Source of the DNA: Pseudohoeflea sp964511625
GTDB lineage: Bacteria > Pseudomonadota > Alphaproteobacteria > Rhizobiales > Rhizobiaceae
Reading direction: 5' to 3'
Assembly (NCBI GenBank): GCA_964511625.1
Contig: CAZEJG010000002.1
Span: forward strand, 62,001 to 126,000
Length of the DNA stretch: 64,000 nt
The notes below the pieces were generated by a model. That model made no database searches. It saw only the letters and a program-made list of their open reading frames with translations, and had not been told where the DNA came from. Position numbers and translations under genes: made by a program. This document shows, in pieces, positions 42,461 through 51,894 of this stretch (positions are counted from its first letter, which is position 1; each line of letters starts with the position of its first letter).

Positions 42461-44284
42461 TCAGGCGGCGTGCCGCGCGCCCGTGGTGTCCTGATCCTCG
42501 GCGGCGATCCGCATCCGCGATAGCTGAGACTTCAGACGCGCGGATTCGCTTGCCAGCATGGTGCCGGTGGCTGCGGTCTCCTCCACCATGGCGGCGTTCT
42601 GCTGGGTCATCTGATCCATCTGGTTAATGGCAGTGTTGACCTCCTGCAGACCCGTCGCCTGTTCGCGGGCGGCAATGGCAATGGTCTCGACCAGTTCATT
42701 GACCTTGACGACCTTGCTCTCGATCTCCTTGAGCGCATCGCCCGTCGACCGCACCAGACCGACGCCGTTCTCGACCTCGGAGGTGGAGGTGGTGATGAGC
42801 GTCTTGATCTCCTTGGCGGCATTGGCGGAGCGCTGGGCCAGTTCGCGCACTTCCTGTGCGACGACCGCAAAGCCCTTGCCGGCCTCGCCGGCGCGCGCCG
42901 CCTCGACGCCCGCATTGAGCGCCAGGAGGTTGGTCTGGAAGGCGATCTCGTCGATGACGACGATGATCTGGCTGATATGGGTCGCCGATTCCTCGATCCG
43001 GCTCATGGCGGCGATGGCGGTCTCGACGATCTCGCCGGATTTCCGTGCGCTGGCCGTGGTTTCGGAGGCGCGGCTGCTGGCTTCGACCGTGCGTTCCGAA
43101 GATGTGCGGACGGCGGTGGTGATCTCGTCGAGCGCTGCGGCGGTTTCCTCGAGCGCGGCGGCCTGCTGCTCCGTCCGGCTCGCCAGGTTGTTGGTCGCTT
43201 CCTGGATATCTGCGGCGCCGTCATCGACGGCACGGCTGGTTTGGACGATCGTCTGCATGACCGAGGACAGGGAATCGACGGCCATGTTGAAGTCGTTGCG
43301 CAGCTTGACGTATTCGGCGCCCAGATCGTCGATCTTTACGGTCAGATCGCCTTCGGCGAGCCGTTCGAGCGCGGAGCCGATCTGCGTGATGGCATAATGC
43401 TCGCGTTCGGACGCCTGCCGCATCGCGGCTTCGTTTTCCTGCCGTTCCTCGTTGATGCGGATCTGCTGTTCGGTTTCGCGTTTCTGGAGAAGCGCCCGTT
43501 CGCGGACCGAATCCCGCAGGACGAGGAGCGCCTTGGCCATGCCGCCGATCTCGTCGGTGCGGTCGGCGTCGATGATCTCGACGTCGGCATTGCCGTCGGC
43601 GATCTCCGCCATGTTCTGCTTGAGACGGTTGGTCGGGCGGGTGATGCTGAAGACGATGGCGGTGGCGATACCGAGGATGACGACGGCGCCGGCGAGAAGG
43701 ATGCCGCCGAAATAGGAGGCGTTGCGCCAGAAGAGGGCGTCGAGGTCGTCGGCATAGACGCCGGTTCCGACCAGAATGCCCCAGGGTTCGAAGCCCATGA
43801 CGTAAGACAGTTTCTCGACCGGTTCCTCGAAGCCGGGCTTCGGCCACATATAGTCGACATAGCCCTTGCCCTTGGCCTTGACGACGTCGATCATCTCGGC
43901 AAACAGCTTCTTGCCTGTCGGGTCCTGCATGTCTCCGACAAACTGGCCGACCAGCTTCGCGCTGATCGGGTGCATCACCATGTAGCCGTCCATCGAGTTG
44001 ATCCAGAGATAGCCGCTGCCGCCGTAGCGGAAGCTGGCGATATCGGCGTAGGCCTTCTCCTGGGCTTCCTCGCGGGTCAGCGTGCCGGCAACTTCCATCT
44101 CGTGGTAGCGATTGAGGATCGAGACAGCCGTTTCATCGAGGGCGGCGAGGCCCGCGCGACGTTCGTTCGTCATGCTCTTGTGTGAATGGAGGAGGCTGAA
44201 GGTAACGGCCGAGGCCAATACGACCAGTGAAACTGCGACGAGCAGATAGAGGCGAGTTGAGATATTGACGTTGAGACGCGGCAT
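42461..44284 (-). CDS. Methyl-accepting chemotaxis protein with single Cache sensor
   Basis: This 607-residue chemoreceptor has a helix at about 11-31, a periplasmic sCache_2 domain (RYGGSGYLWINSMDGYMVMHP and PWGILVGTGVY), a second helix at about 190-212, a HAMP domain, and a cytoplasmic signalling hairpin with the conserved tip EIAFQTNLLALNAGVEAARAG (positions about 450-470, quoted in part). It lacks an obvious C-terminal CheR-binding pentapeptide. The start follows GGAGTGAAGTTAA. Isolated from other che genes; sCache_2 receptors often sense small organic acids. Confidence 0.93.
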   Translation of the reverse strand: MPRLNVNISTRLYLLVAVSLVVLASAVTFSLLHSHKSMTNERRAGLAALDETAVSILNRYHEMEVAGTLTREEAQEKAYADIASFRYGGSGYLWINSMDGYMVMHPISAKLVGQFVGDMQDPTGKKLFAEMIDVVKAKGKGYVDYMWPKPGFEEPVEKLSYVMGFEPWGILVGTGVYADDLDALFWRNASYFGGILLAGAVVILGIATAIVFSITRPTNRLKQNMAEIADGNADVEIIDADRTDEIGGMAKALLVLRDSVRERALLQKRETEQQIRINEERQENEAAMRQASEREHYAITQIGSALERLAEGDLTVKIDDLGAEYVKLRNDFNMAVDSLSSVMQTIVQTSRAVDDGAADIQEATNNLASRTEQQAAALEETAAALDEITTAVRTSSERTVEASSRASETTASARKSGEIVETAIAAMSRIEESATHISQIIVVIDEIAFQTNLLALNAGVEAARAGEAGKGFAVVAQEVRELAQRSANAAKEIKTLITTSTSEVENGVGLVRSTGDALKEIESKVVKVNELVETIAIAAREQATGLQEVNTAINQMDQMTQQNAAMVEETAATGTMLASESARLKSQLSRMRIAAEDQDTTGARHAA

Positions 44285-44531
44285 TTAACTTCACTCCGAA
44301 AGCGGGAGCTCCAGTGGCGGGAGCCTTTTTCTACGTGAAGTCAGTTCTCCGGGAATTTGGTAAACACACTTTTGACGCGCTGCAAAAAATAGACATTTCT
44401 ACCTAAGCTTGAGAAATGCCTAATTTAGATAGACTTGAAAATCATTTACGCGCAATGGTTTGTTGAGATGTAGCCAGTGCATCCAAGCGTGCCAAAATGG
44501 TTCGGTGGCGTGCCTGACGCGTCTCGATCGT

Positions 44532-45521
44532 TCAGACGGCGATGTCGATGACGCCGCAATCGCCATGTTCGGAGCCGAAAGCGAGCATACGGCCGGCGGC
44601 ATTCCAGTCCATCGCAGTGATCGCACCTTTGCCGGGGCGCCTGAGCAAGGCTTCCTTGGAATCCTCCAGGCGGACGGCGAGCACCATGCCGTCGGCATAG
44701 CCGATCGCCACCATGTCCTCGACCGGATGGCAGGCTACAGAGGTGACCATCGTGTCGCCGCGCAGACCGAGTTCCTTGGGGGCCTTGCCCATCGGTCCGT
44801 CCTTGCCCTGAAACGGCCAGGCGATCGCCGACGGCGCGCCCGATGTGACCAGCCAGTTGCCTTTCCGGGACCAGGAGAAGGAGCGGATCTTGGCCGGGTA
44901 ACCGGTCATCCGCATATGCTTGAACTCTTCCTTCGGCTTGGTATCGATCTTCCAGCCGTGGAGTGCATTTTCCTGCATGGTGGTGACGATGAAACGGCCG
45001 TCCGGGCTGAAGGTGACGGCCTGGTGGGCGCCCTTCCATTCGAGATCGAGCGGCGCGGCCGTACCGGCGACGAAGCCGAGCGAGACACCGTTGTAGCGCG
45101 CGAAAGCCACGCGCAGGCCCTTGGGGGCGAATGCGATACCCTCAATGGTGCGCTGTTCTGCGAACTCGCGGATCTTGCCGTCGGCGGTCATGACCTGCGC
45201 CGTCCGTCCCTCCGCCCAGGCCACTGCGCCCTGCGGGCCGCAGGCCACGGCGTTGACCCATCTGCGGTGCTGGCCGCGGACTTCCGTGATCGTCCCGTCC
45301 CCGGCAAGCCGCTGTACCTTGCCGTCTTCGCCGCCGGTCAGCAGTGAGTTTCCGTCGGGGCTCTTGGCCGTGCACAACAACCCGTCGTGCAGATCGTGCC
45401 TCTGTGTGCCGTGATCGAGACGAACGACCTCGCCGGAAGCGAGGCCGAACACGGGGACATCTCCGAGGAAGGCGGCGGCAAGGCAATGGCCGTCGAGATC
45501 GAGCGGGGCAACAGTGGGCAT
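44532..45521 (-). CDS. WD40-repeat protein paired with a CobW GTPase
   Basis: This 329-residue protein is a beta-propeller made of WD40-like repeats (for example KSPDGNSLLTGGEDGKVQRL, FSPDGRFIVTTMQENALHGW and MDWNAAGRMLAFGSEHGD). No signal peptide is present, so it is cytoplasmic and likely a protein-binding scaffold. It starts 21 bases after the CobW-type GTPase gene on the same strand. The pairing suggests a partner in metal insertion or trafficking, but there is no known activity. Confidence 0.83.
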   Translation of the reverse strand: MPTVAPLDLDGHCLAAAFLGDVPVFGLASGEVVRLDHGTQRHDLHDGLLCTAKSPDGNSLLTGGEDGKVQRLAGDGTITEVRGQHRRWVNAVACGPQGAVAWAEGRTAQVMTADGKIREFAEQRTIEGIAFAPKGLRVAFARYNGVSLGFVAGTAAPLDLEWKGAHQAVTFSPDGRFIVTTMQENALHGWKIDTKPKEEFKHMRMTGYPAKIRSFSWSRKGNWLVTSGAPSAIAWPFQGKDGPMGKAPKELGLRGDTMVTSVACHPVEDMVAIGYADGMVLAVRLEDSKEALLRRPGKGAITAMDWNAAGRMLAFGSEHGDCGVIDIAV

Positions 45522-45542
45522 GAAAGGATCCGGATCAGATGG

Positions 45543-46631
45543 TCAGGCTTCGCAGGCCTTGAAGGTGCGTTCGAGCTTTTCGGCGTCGAGATCGCGGCCG
45601 ATGAAGACGAGCCGGCTTTCGCGCTTCTCGTCATCGCGCCAGGCGCGCTGATGATCGCCTTCGACGATCATGTGGACGCCCTGGATGACGTAGCGGTCGG
45701 CATCGCCCTCAAAAGCGATGATGCCCTTGAGACGCAGGATATTCGGCCCGTCGATCTGGGTGATCTTGTTGACCCACGGGAAAAACTTCTTCGGATCCAT
45801 CGGTCCGCCGCGCAGGCTCACCGACTTGACCGTCACGTCATGGATGGCGGCAGGCGCATCGTGATGGTGATGGTCGTGCCCGTGGTGATGGTCGTGGTCA
45901 TGGTGGTGGTGATGATCATGGCCGTGGTGATCGTGATCATGATCGCAGTTCGGGCCGCAGACATGGTCCGGATCGTCGTGATCGAGGAAATGCGGATCGT
46001 TCTCCAGCGCGCGCGACAGGTCGAAGGCGCCACGATCGAGTACCGCGTCGAGCGGCACGGCGGCGCGCGAAGTGCGGTGGATGCGGGCCGACGGGTTGAT
46101 GGCTCGCACCGTGGCTTCCACCTGGGCGAGTTCGTCCTCGTTCACGAGATCGGTCTTGTTGAGCACGATCACGTCGGCGAAGGCGATCTGGTCCTCGGCC
46201 TCGCGGCTGTCCTTGAGGCGCTGCGGCAGGTGTCGGGCATCAACGAGTGCAACGACGGCGTCGAGCTTGGTCTTGGCGCGCACGTCCTCGTCCATGAAGA
46301 AGGTCTGGGCGACGGGCGCAGGATCGGCGAGGCCGGTGGTCTCGACCACGATGGCGTCGAACCGGCCTGGACGGCGCATCAGGCCTTCGACGACGCGCAC
46401 CAGATCACCGCGTACGGTGCAGCAGACGCAGCCATTGTTCATCTCGTAGATTTCCTCGTCGGATTCCACGATCAGGTCGTTGTCGATGCCGATTTCGCCG
46501 AACTCATTGACGATTACCGCATAGCGTTTACCGTGTGCTTCGGAGAGAATGCGGTTGAGAAGCGTGGTTTTGCCGGCGCCGAGATAGCCGGTCAGAACGG
46601 TCACTGGAACGGGTGCGGGCGCTTCGCTCAT
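45543..46631 (-). CDS. CobW/ZNG1-type metal chaperone GTPase
   Basis: This 362-residue G3E GTPase has Walker A GYLGAGKTTLLNRIL at 15-29, the metal-binding CVCC motif at 68-71 (NGCVCCTVRGDLVR), VVETTGLADPAP and the NKTDLV specificity motif. A His/Asp-rich insert at about 212-262, with some 25 His, precedes the CobW C-terminal domain. Members deliver zinc or other metals to apo-enzymes and are often Zur-controlled; I could not identify a clear Zur box upstream. It forms an operon with the WD40 gene. Confidence 0.9.
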   Translation of the reverse strand: MSEAPAPVPVTVLTGYLGAGKTTLLNRILSEAHGKRYAVIVNEFGEIGIDNDLIVESDEEIYEMNNGCVCCTVRGDLVRVVEGLMRRPGRFDAIVVETTGLADPAPVAQTFFMDEDVRAKTKLDAVVALVDARHLPQRLKDSREAEDQIAFADVIVLNKTDLVNEDELAQVEATVRAINPSARIHRTSRAAVPLDAVLDRGAFDLSRALENDPHFLDHDDPDHVCGPNCDHDHDHHGHDHHHHHDHDHHHGHDHHHHDAPAAIHDVTVKSVSLRGGPMDPKKFFPWVNKITQIDGPNILRLKGIIAFEGDADRYVIQGVHMIVEGDHQRAWRDDEKRESRLVFIGRDLDAEKLERTFKACEA

Positions 46632-46789
46632 GGGATGCCTCGATTGTCAGGGAACTTTCGTAATCGACATATAATGTGCCGGGAGGCATTTCGCCACCTC
46701 GCCGACCGCATGAAATCCCACCATTGAGCGTGGAGAAGAAACCGGGCGCTCTGAGGGATAGCGCATAATATGAACCGGGAGGCGTCGAA

Positions 46790-47326
46790 TTGTCCGGAAA
46801 GAAGAAGAACAAGACGAAGGCAAAGACGGAAGGCGAGCTGCTTGCCGCCGTCAGCCAGGTGGCGCGCGCCGCCCGTACGTCGCTGGGGCGCAACCTGCTC
46901 GATGTCGGTCTATATGCGGGGCAGGACGTGTTGATGCTGGCGCTCGACCGGCAGGACGGACAGGCGCCGGGCGCCATCGCCGCCTCGCTCGGGGTGAAGG
47001 CGCCGACGATCACCAAAACGATCTCGCGTCTGGCCGCCCAGGGACTGGTGCGCCGGCAGGATTCGCCGGACGACGGCCGCATGTCGCTCGTCTATCTCAC
47101 CGATCTCGGCCGCGAGAAGATCAAGGCGATCAGCCGGGCCCAGAAGGAGACCGAGAAGCAGGCACTCGACGGGCTCAAGAACAAGGACGTCAAGCAGCTC
47201 ATCGCGCTGTTGTCCGCGATCGAGGCCAATCTGGGCGATCCCGAAAAGAAGCCCAAGGGCTCGCGTGGCAAGAAGTCCAAGGGCGATACGCCCCCGACGG
47301 AGCCGGTGGCCGACGCCGCCGAATGA
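46790..47326 (+). CDS. MarR-family transcriptional regulator
   Basis: This 178-residue regulator has the MarR winged helix (LDRQDGQAPGAIAASLGVKAPTITKTISRLAAQGLVRRQDSPDDGRMSLVYLTDLG, seen in parts) flanked by dimerisation helices. It has unusually Lys-rich N- and C-terminal tails (SGKKKNKTKAKT and KKPKGSRGKKSKG). The start is a TTG at 46790 behind GGGAGG. Divergent from the CobW gene, 158 bases away. Confidence 0.85.
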   Translation: MSGKKKNKTKAKTEGELLAAVSQVARAARTSLGRNLLDVGLYAGQDVLMLALDRQDGQAPGAIAASLGVKAPTITKTISRLAAQGLVRRQDSPDDGRMSLVYLTDLGREKIKAISRAQKETEKQALDGLKNKDVKQLIALLSAIEANLGDPEKKPKGSRGKKSKGDTPPTEPVADAAE

Positions 47327-47430
47327 CGCTTCCGACGCATTGCGTCGTTGCCTCCACGGTTTCAAACTTTTAGAGATGTTTAAACTGTTGAAATCCGGAC
47401 GGGTGGCCGGAGGCAGGGGGGCATCGGTAT

Positions 47431-48453
47431 TTGGCGCAGAAAGTAAAACTCTCCACGATCGCGGAAGAGCTCGGGTTATCGACGGCGACGGTGTCGCTGG
47501 CGCTCAGGGATAGTCCGCTCGTCGCCGATGCGACGCGCGAGCGGATCAAGGACAAGGCGATCGAGCTGGGCTACATCTACAACCGGCGTGCGGCGAGTCT
47601 GAGAACCTCCCGTTCCGGCATCATCGGGGTGGTCGTCCATGACATCATGAACCCCTTTTACGCCGAAATCCTGCGCGCCATCGAAACCGAACTCGACCGC
47701 AGCCGGCAGACTTTCATCCTGTCCAACCATTACGACTCGGTGGAAAAGCAGCGTAATTTCATCGAGACGCTGCTGCAGCTCGGCGGCGACGGCGTGATCA
47801 TGTCGCCGGCGATCGGCACCCCGGTCAACGATATCAAGCTCGCCGAAGACAACGGCATGCCCGCAATCCTCATCGCCCGGCAGGTCGCGGGCGCCGACGT
47901 TCCGACCTTCCGCGGCGACGACGCCTATGGCATCGCGCTCGCCACCAATCACCTGATCAGTCTCGGCCACCGCAACATCGCCATGATCGGCGGTACCGAC
48001 CAGACGTCGACTGGCCGCGAGCGCTACAAGGGCTATGTGGATGCGCTCAGGAAAGCCGGCATCGAGGTCGATCCGGGCCTGCGCATCCCGGGCCCGCGCA
48101 CCAAGCAGGGCGGCTTCGAGGCGGCGGTCAATTTCCTCTCGATGCCGCAGAAGCCGACGGCCGCGGTCTGCTGGAACGATCTCGTGGCCATCGGGTTGAT
48201 GAACGGGATCTCGCGCGCCGGGCTGACGGTTGGAACCGATATCTCGGTTACAGGTTATGACGACCTCGAAGAGGCGGCGATCGCGACCCCGGCGCTGACC
48301 ACGGTGTGGAACGGACAGGCCGATGTCGGCCGTTCCGCCGCTCGAGCGCTGCTCGACAAGCTCAACGGATCGAGTGCCGCCGACGGGCTGCATCTGGTGA
48401 AGCCGGAGATGCGGATCCGGCAGTCGACCGCACCACTCAAGAAGGGCCAATAG
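47431..48453 (+). CDS. LacI-family transcriptional regulator
   Basis: This 340-residue regulator begins with the HTH VKLSTIAEELGLSTATVSLALRDSP and hinge RRAASLRTSRSG, followed by the periplasmic-binding-protein-like domain with GHRNIAMIGGTDQTSTGRERYKG and a VTGYDDLEEA motif. The start is a TTG at 47431 about nine bases behind a G-run. It is separated by a single base from a 2-hydroxyacid dehydrogenase gene, so regulator and enzyme are co-transcribed and likely respond to the same metabolite. Confidence 0.9.
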   Translation: MAQKVKLSTIAEELGLSTATVSLALRDSPLVADATRERIKDKAIELGYIYNRRAASLRTSRSGIIGVVVHDIMNPFYAEILRAIETELDRSRQTFILSNHYDSVEKQRNFIETLLQLGGDGVIMSPAIGTPVNDIKLAEDNGMPAILIARQVAGADVPTFRGDDAYGIALATNHLISLGHRNIAMIGGTDQTSTGRERYKGYVDALRKAGIEVDPGLRIPGPRTKQGGFEAAVNFLSMPQKPTAAVCWNDLVAIGLMNGISRAGLTVGTDISVTGYDDLEEAAIATPALTTVWNGQADVGRSAARALLDKLNGSSAADGLHLVKPEMRIRQSTAPLKKGQ

Positions 48454-48454
48454 C

Positions 48455-49432
48455 ATGCAAGACGGAAAGCCGGTTGTTCTCATTCCCGGAGAAATCAATG
48501 CGCGCGTACGCGAACGGGTGGAAGCGGAGTTCAACTGCCTGTCGATAGACAAGGCCGATGCTGAGCTCGTGCCTGAGAACAAGCGGGAGCAGGTCAAGGC
48601 CATCGCATCGATGACCCGTATCGACGCCAAATTCATCGACGCCTTCGACAATCTGTCGATCATCGCCAATTTCGGCGTCGGCTATGACGGCGTCGATGCC
48701 GTGCATGCCGCGCTGCGCAACGTGATGGTGACCAACACGCCCGACGTGCTGACCGACGAGGTGGCCGACACCACGATCGCACTCATTCTCAACACGCTTC
48801 GGGAGTTCCCCAAGGCGGAGGCCTATCTGCGGGCCGGAAAATGGACGAGCGAAGGCAACTATCCGCTGACGCCGATGACCCTCAGGGGGCGGACGGCAGG
48901 GATTTTCGGGCTCGGGCGCATCGGCCTCGCCATTGCGCGGCGGCTGGACGGCTTCGATGTTCCGATCCGCTACCACAATCGCTCGCGGCGTCAGGACATC
49001 AGCTTTCCCTATCGCTACGAGGAGAGCCTGCATGCGCTCGCCGAAGCCGTCGACCTTCTGATCTGTGTGGTGCCCGGCGGGGAGGGTACCGAAGGCGTCA
49101 TCGACGCCGAGATCTTCAAGGCGCTCGGGCCGAAGGGCGTGTTCATCAATGTCGGCCGTGGCTCGACGGTGAACGAAACAGCGCTCATCGAGGCGCTTTC
49201 GTCAGGCACCATCGCGGCCGCCGGTCTCGATGTCTTCGCAGACGAGCCGAACGTGCCGCAGGCGCTGATCGATCTGCCCAACGCCTGCCTGCTTCCGCAC
49301 GTGGCGTCGGCATCGGTGGACACCCGCAACCGTATGGCCGATCTGGTGGTCGACAATCTGGTGGCCTGGCTGTCCGGTAAGTCAGCACTTACGCCGGTTG
49401 CCGAGACACGCTCGCTCAACCACGACGACTGA
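48455..49432 (+). CDS. D-isomer specific 2-hydroxyacid dehydrogenase (glyoxylate/hydroxypyruvate reductase-like)
   Basis: This 325-residue NAD(P)-dependent enzyme has the catalytic-domain motif NFGVGYDGVD, the Rossmann signature GIFGLGRIGLAIARRL, an Arg in NVGRGSTVNE, the Glu in FADEPNVP and the catalytic His in LLPHVASAS. This is the group of glyoxylate/hydroxypyruvate or related 2-ketoacid reductases; the substrate is not fixed by sequence. One base separates it from the upstream LacI gene. Confidence 0.9.
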   Translation: MQDGKPVVLIPGEINARVRERVEAEFNCLSIDKADAELVPENKREQVKAIASMTRIDAKFIDAFDNLSIIANFGVGYDGVDAVHAALRNVMVTNTPDVLTDEVADTTIALILNTLREFPKAEAYLRAGKWTSEGNYPLTPMTLRGRTAGIFGLGRIGLAIARRLDGFDVPIRYHNRSRRQDISFPYRYEESLHALAEAVDLLICVVPGGEGTEGVIDAEIFKALGPKGVFINVGRGSTVNETALIEALSSGTIAAAGLDVFADEPNVPQALIDLPNACLLPHVASASVDTRNRMADLVVDNLVAWLSGKSALTPVAETRSLNHDD

Positions 49433-49447
49433 ACCGGTGCGGAGGCC

Positions 49448-50218
49448 TCACTCGGCGGCGGCTTGCCGCAGATTCCTGTCGCGATAGGCGCGTACCGCAT
49501 CGCCGAAGGCTTCGAAGATGCGGTTGGAGATGTCATCCGAGCCGACCCAGTATTCCGGATGCCACTGCACGCCCACGGCAAAGCCCGGTGCGTCGATGAC
49601 GCTCACGGCCTCGATCGTGCCGTCCTCGGCGAGCGCCTCGACGGCAAGCTTCGGTGCAAGGTCGGAAATCGCCTGGCGATGAAGCGAGTTCACCCGTGTT
49701 TCGCCCGCCCCGAGAAATTCCGCGAGGCAGCCGCCCTTGGCGACGGTGATCGTGTGGCGGATGGCGAAGGCTTGGTCCGGCACGGTCACGTCCGGCTTCC
49801 GGTGATCGATGCGGCCAGGAAGTTCCTGGATTTCCGTCGCCAGCGTGCCGCCCATGGCGACGTTGAGTTCCTGGATTCCGCGGCAGATGGCCAGAAGCGG
49901 GATGCCCCGTTCGATCGCCCGTTTGATCAGCGGCAGGCTGGTGGCGTCACGGGCAGGATCGAAGGGGCCGTGGCTTTCCGTTTCCTCGACACCATAGAGG
50001 GTCGGATGGACATTGCTGCGCGAGCCGCTGATGAGCACGCCATCGACGCGGTCGAGCACGCGGTCGGGTTCAAATCCCTGTTCGAGCGCCGGCACGATCA
50101 GCGGCTGCACGTGTGAGCCGACGATCGCGGCGCGGACATATTGTGTCGGCGAGGCGTGCCAGACATAGCCATCGAATTCCCTGATGTCGGCCGGGATGAC
50201 GACGATACCGTTTTCCAT
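49448..50218 (-). CDS. Gamma-glutamyl-gamma-aminobutyrate hydrolase family (class I amidotransferase, PuuD-like)
   Basis: This 256-residue peptidase C26 family enzyme hydrolyses gamma-glutamyl amides, classically gamma-glutamyl-GABA in putrescine catabolism. The nucleophile Cys112 is in LLAICRGIQELNVAMGGTL, and the His-Glu pair is in VGVQWHPEYW. VLISGSRSNVHPTLY and the LPGRIDHRKPD segment are also typical. The start follows AGGAAGATTC. Convergent with the hydroxyacid dehydrogenase. No other puu gene is adjacent; a link to the nearby ornithine decarboxylase is speculative. Confidence 0.9.
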   Translation of the reverse strand: MENGIVVIPADIREFDGYVWHASPTQYVRAAIVGSHVQPLIVPALEQGFEPDRVLDRVDGVLISGSRSNVHPTLYGVEETESHGPFDPARDATSLPLIKRAIERGIPLLAICRGIQELNVAMGGTLATEIQELPGRIDHRKPDVTVPDQAFAIRHTITVAKGGCLAEFLGAGETRVNSLHRQAISDLAPKLAVEALAEDGTIEAVSVIDAPGFAVGVQWHPEYWVGSDDISNRIFEAFGDAVRAYRDRNLRQAAAE

Positions 50219-50524
50219 GAATCTTCCTGTGTTCTGCCAGGCTGGCGTGCGGCGTGTGACGACCGGGCGACATTTCGGCCACCCGTCTCGGGTGCCTGAA
50301 ATTAATGCAGATTCGCGGCCGATGCCATCCCGGAAAGCGTCCCTTTGCTACGGTTCTCAGACCTTCGTCGTAGGCTGGCAAAAAAACTTGACCAATCGGC
50401 GCGGAATCCATCTGGAATGCTTGAAAGGTCAAAAACATCGTGGTTAGCTCATGTCATGCTGTGTGATGACCGGTTCTGGGAGGGACCGCGCGCAGTCAAT
50501 CGGATTCATACATGGGAGGTTGAT
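50219..50524. other. Intergenic region upstream of the first takP-like gene
   Basis: About 306 bases without a gene. It holds a TTGACC at 50388-50393 that could be a -35 element or, with GGTCAA at 50427-50432, an inverted repeat. A second inverted pair is GTCAT/ATGAC (50453-50457, 50466-50470). A sigma-54 match was looked for and not found. Confidence 0.4.
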
Positions 50525-51631
50525 ATGGATCGTCGTTCATTCATCAAGAAAGCAAGCGCGACCGGGGCGGGAGCAGCTGCGGCCGCCACGCTGGCGGCTC
50601 CGGCCATCGCACAGGAAAATCCCAAGATTACCTGGCGCCTGACGTCCTCTTTCCCCAAGTCTCTCGACACCATCTACGGCGCAGCCGAAACCATGGCCGA
50701 GCGGGTGAAGGAAGCCTCTGGCGGCAATTTCGAGATCCAGGTTTTCGCCGCCGGCGAGATCGTTCCCGGTCTTCAGGCTGTCGATGCCGCGGCCGACGGC
50801 ACCGTCGAGATGTGCCACACGGCATCCTATTACTACTGGGGCAAGGACGCGACGTTCCAGCTCGGTACCGCCACGCCTTTCACGCTGAATTCGCGCATGC
50901 AGAACGCCTGGTTCATCGAGGGCGGCGGCACCGACATGCTCAACGAGTTCTACCATACGCAAGGGGTGCACGGCATTCCCTGCGGCAACACCGGCGCCCA
51001 GATGGGTGGCTGGTTCCGCAAGGAGATCAACACCGTCGAGGATCTCGACGGTCTGAAGATGCGCATCGGCGGCTTTGCCGGCAAGATTCTCGCCAAGCTC
51101 GGTGTGGCGCCGCAGCAGATCGCCGGCGGCGACATCTACCCCGCGCTCGAAAAGGGTACGATCGACGCCACCGAATGGGTCGGCCCCTATGACGATCAGA
51201 AGCTCGGCTTCAATAAGGTCGCCAAGTACTATTACTATCCGGGTTGGTGGGAAGGTGGTGCCGCGCTCCATGCCTTCGCCAATCTCGAGAAATTCAATTC
51301 GCTTCCGAAGCACTATCAGGCCATCCTGACGGATGCATCGTACTTCGCCAACGCCTCGATGCTGGCGCGCTACGACATCAAGAACCCCGCTGCGCTGAAG
51401 TCACTGGTGGCGGATGGCGCCGTGCTGCGGCCCTTCAACCAGCAGATCCTCGACGCGTGCCACGAGAAGGCCCTCGAGGTCTTCGCGGAGACGAGTGCCG
51501 AAAACGCGACGTTCAAGAAGATCTACGAATCGCAGCTGGCCTACGCCAAGGAAGCCTATCTCTGGCAGCAGCTGTCGGAGTACACTTTCGACACCTACAT
51601 GATGCTGCTGCAGCGCGCCGGCAAGCTCTAG
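50525..51631 (+). CDS. TRAP substrate-binding protein, TakP type (alpha-keto acid), copy 1
   Basis: This 368-residue receptor has a twin-arginine signal (MDRRSFIKKASATGAGAA, cleavage after APAIAQ), showing export in folded form. It closely follows Rhodobacter TakP, a receptor for 2-oxoacids: TWRLTSSFPKSLDTIYGAAE, GNTGAQMGGWFRKEIN with the ligand Arg, GGDIYPALEKGTIDATEWVG and YYYYPGWWEGG. The start follows GGGAGG. A terminator separates it from a second, 83% identical copy. The cognate membrane subunits are probably those encoded at 54130-56579. Confidence 0.92.
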   Translation: MDRRSFIKKASATGAGAAAAATLAAPAIAQENPKITWRLTSSFPKSLDTIYGAAETMAERVKEASGGNFEIQVFAAGEIVPGLQAVDAAADGTVEMCHTASYYYWGKDATFQLGTATPFTLNSRMQNAWFIEGGGTDMLNEFYHTQGVHGIPCGNTGAQMGGWFRKEINTVEDLDGLKMRIGGFAGKILAKLGVAPQQIAGGDIYPALEKGTIDATEWVGPYDDQKLGFNKVAKYYYYPGWWEGGAALHAFANLEKFNSLPKHYQAILTDASYFANASMLARYDIKNPAALKSLVADGAVLRPFNQQILDACHEKALEVFAETSAENATFKKIYESQLAYAKEAYLWQQLSEYTFDTYMMLLQRAGKL

Positions 51632-51661
51632 TCGCTTTCGGCAAAGCGTTCGAAATCGTAG

Positions 51662-51690
51662 ATGGCCGGGTCCCGCGATCCGGCCATTTT
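51662..51690 (+). terminator. Terminator between the two takP-like genes
   Basis: ATGGCCGG (51662-51669) and CCGGCCAT (51680-51687) form a perfect 8-bp stem followed by TTTT, 30 bases after the stop of copy 1. The second copy therefore needs its own promoter. Confidence 0.75.
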
Positions 51691-51894
51691 CGTTGATCTT
51701 CCGGGGACTCCCGTTTCGAGAAACCTTTTAAAGTCATCGGTAAACTAATCCTAACATTTTGATATGTTTCAATTTTAGCGCGCGTCTTCCTGCCTTTTGT
51801 CTTGAATGCAGCGCTACGACCTGATTAGGTCGCGCCGACCGGCGCGATGGTTCGACATCCCCCGCGTGCCGAACAATCAAGAAGGAGGAGAACT

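Noticed and set aside
46632..46789. Zur box before the CobW gene
   Set aside because: The ACATATAATGT stretch is only loosely palindromic and does not match the known alphaproteobacterial Zur pattern well enough to call.
50066..50078. tRNA T-arm-like GGGTTCAAATCCC
   Set aside because: It lies inside the amidotransferase gene and the flanking sequence does not form acceptor, D or anticodon arms.
50376..50393. Sigma-54-like TGGCA before the first takP-like gene
   Set aside because: The -12 GC is missing at the required ten-base spacing (TG instead), unlike the perfect site at 29378.
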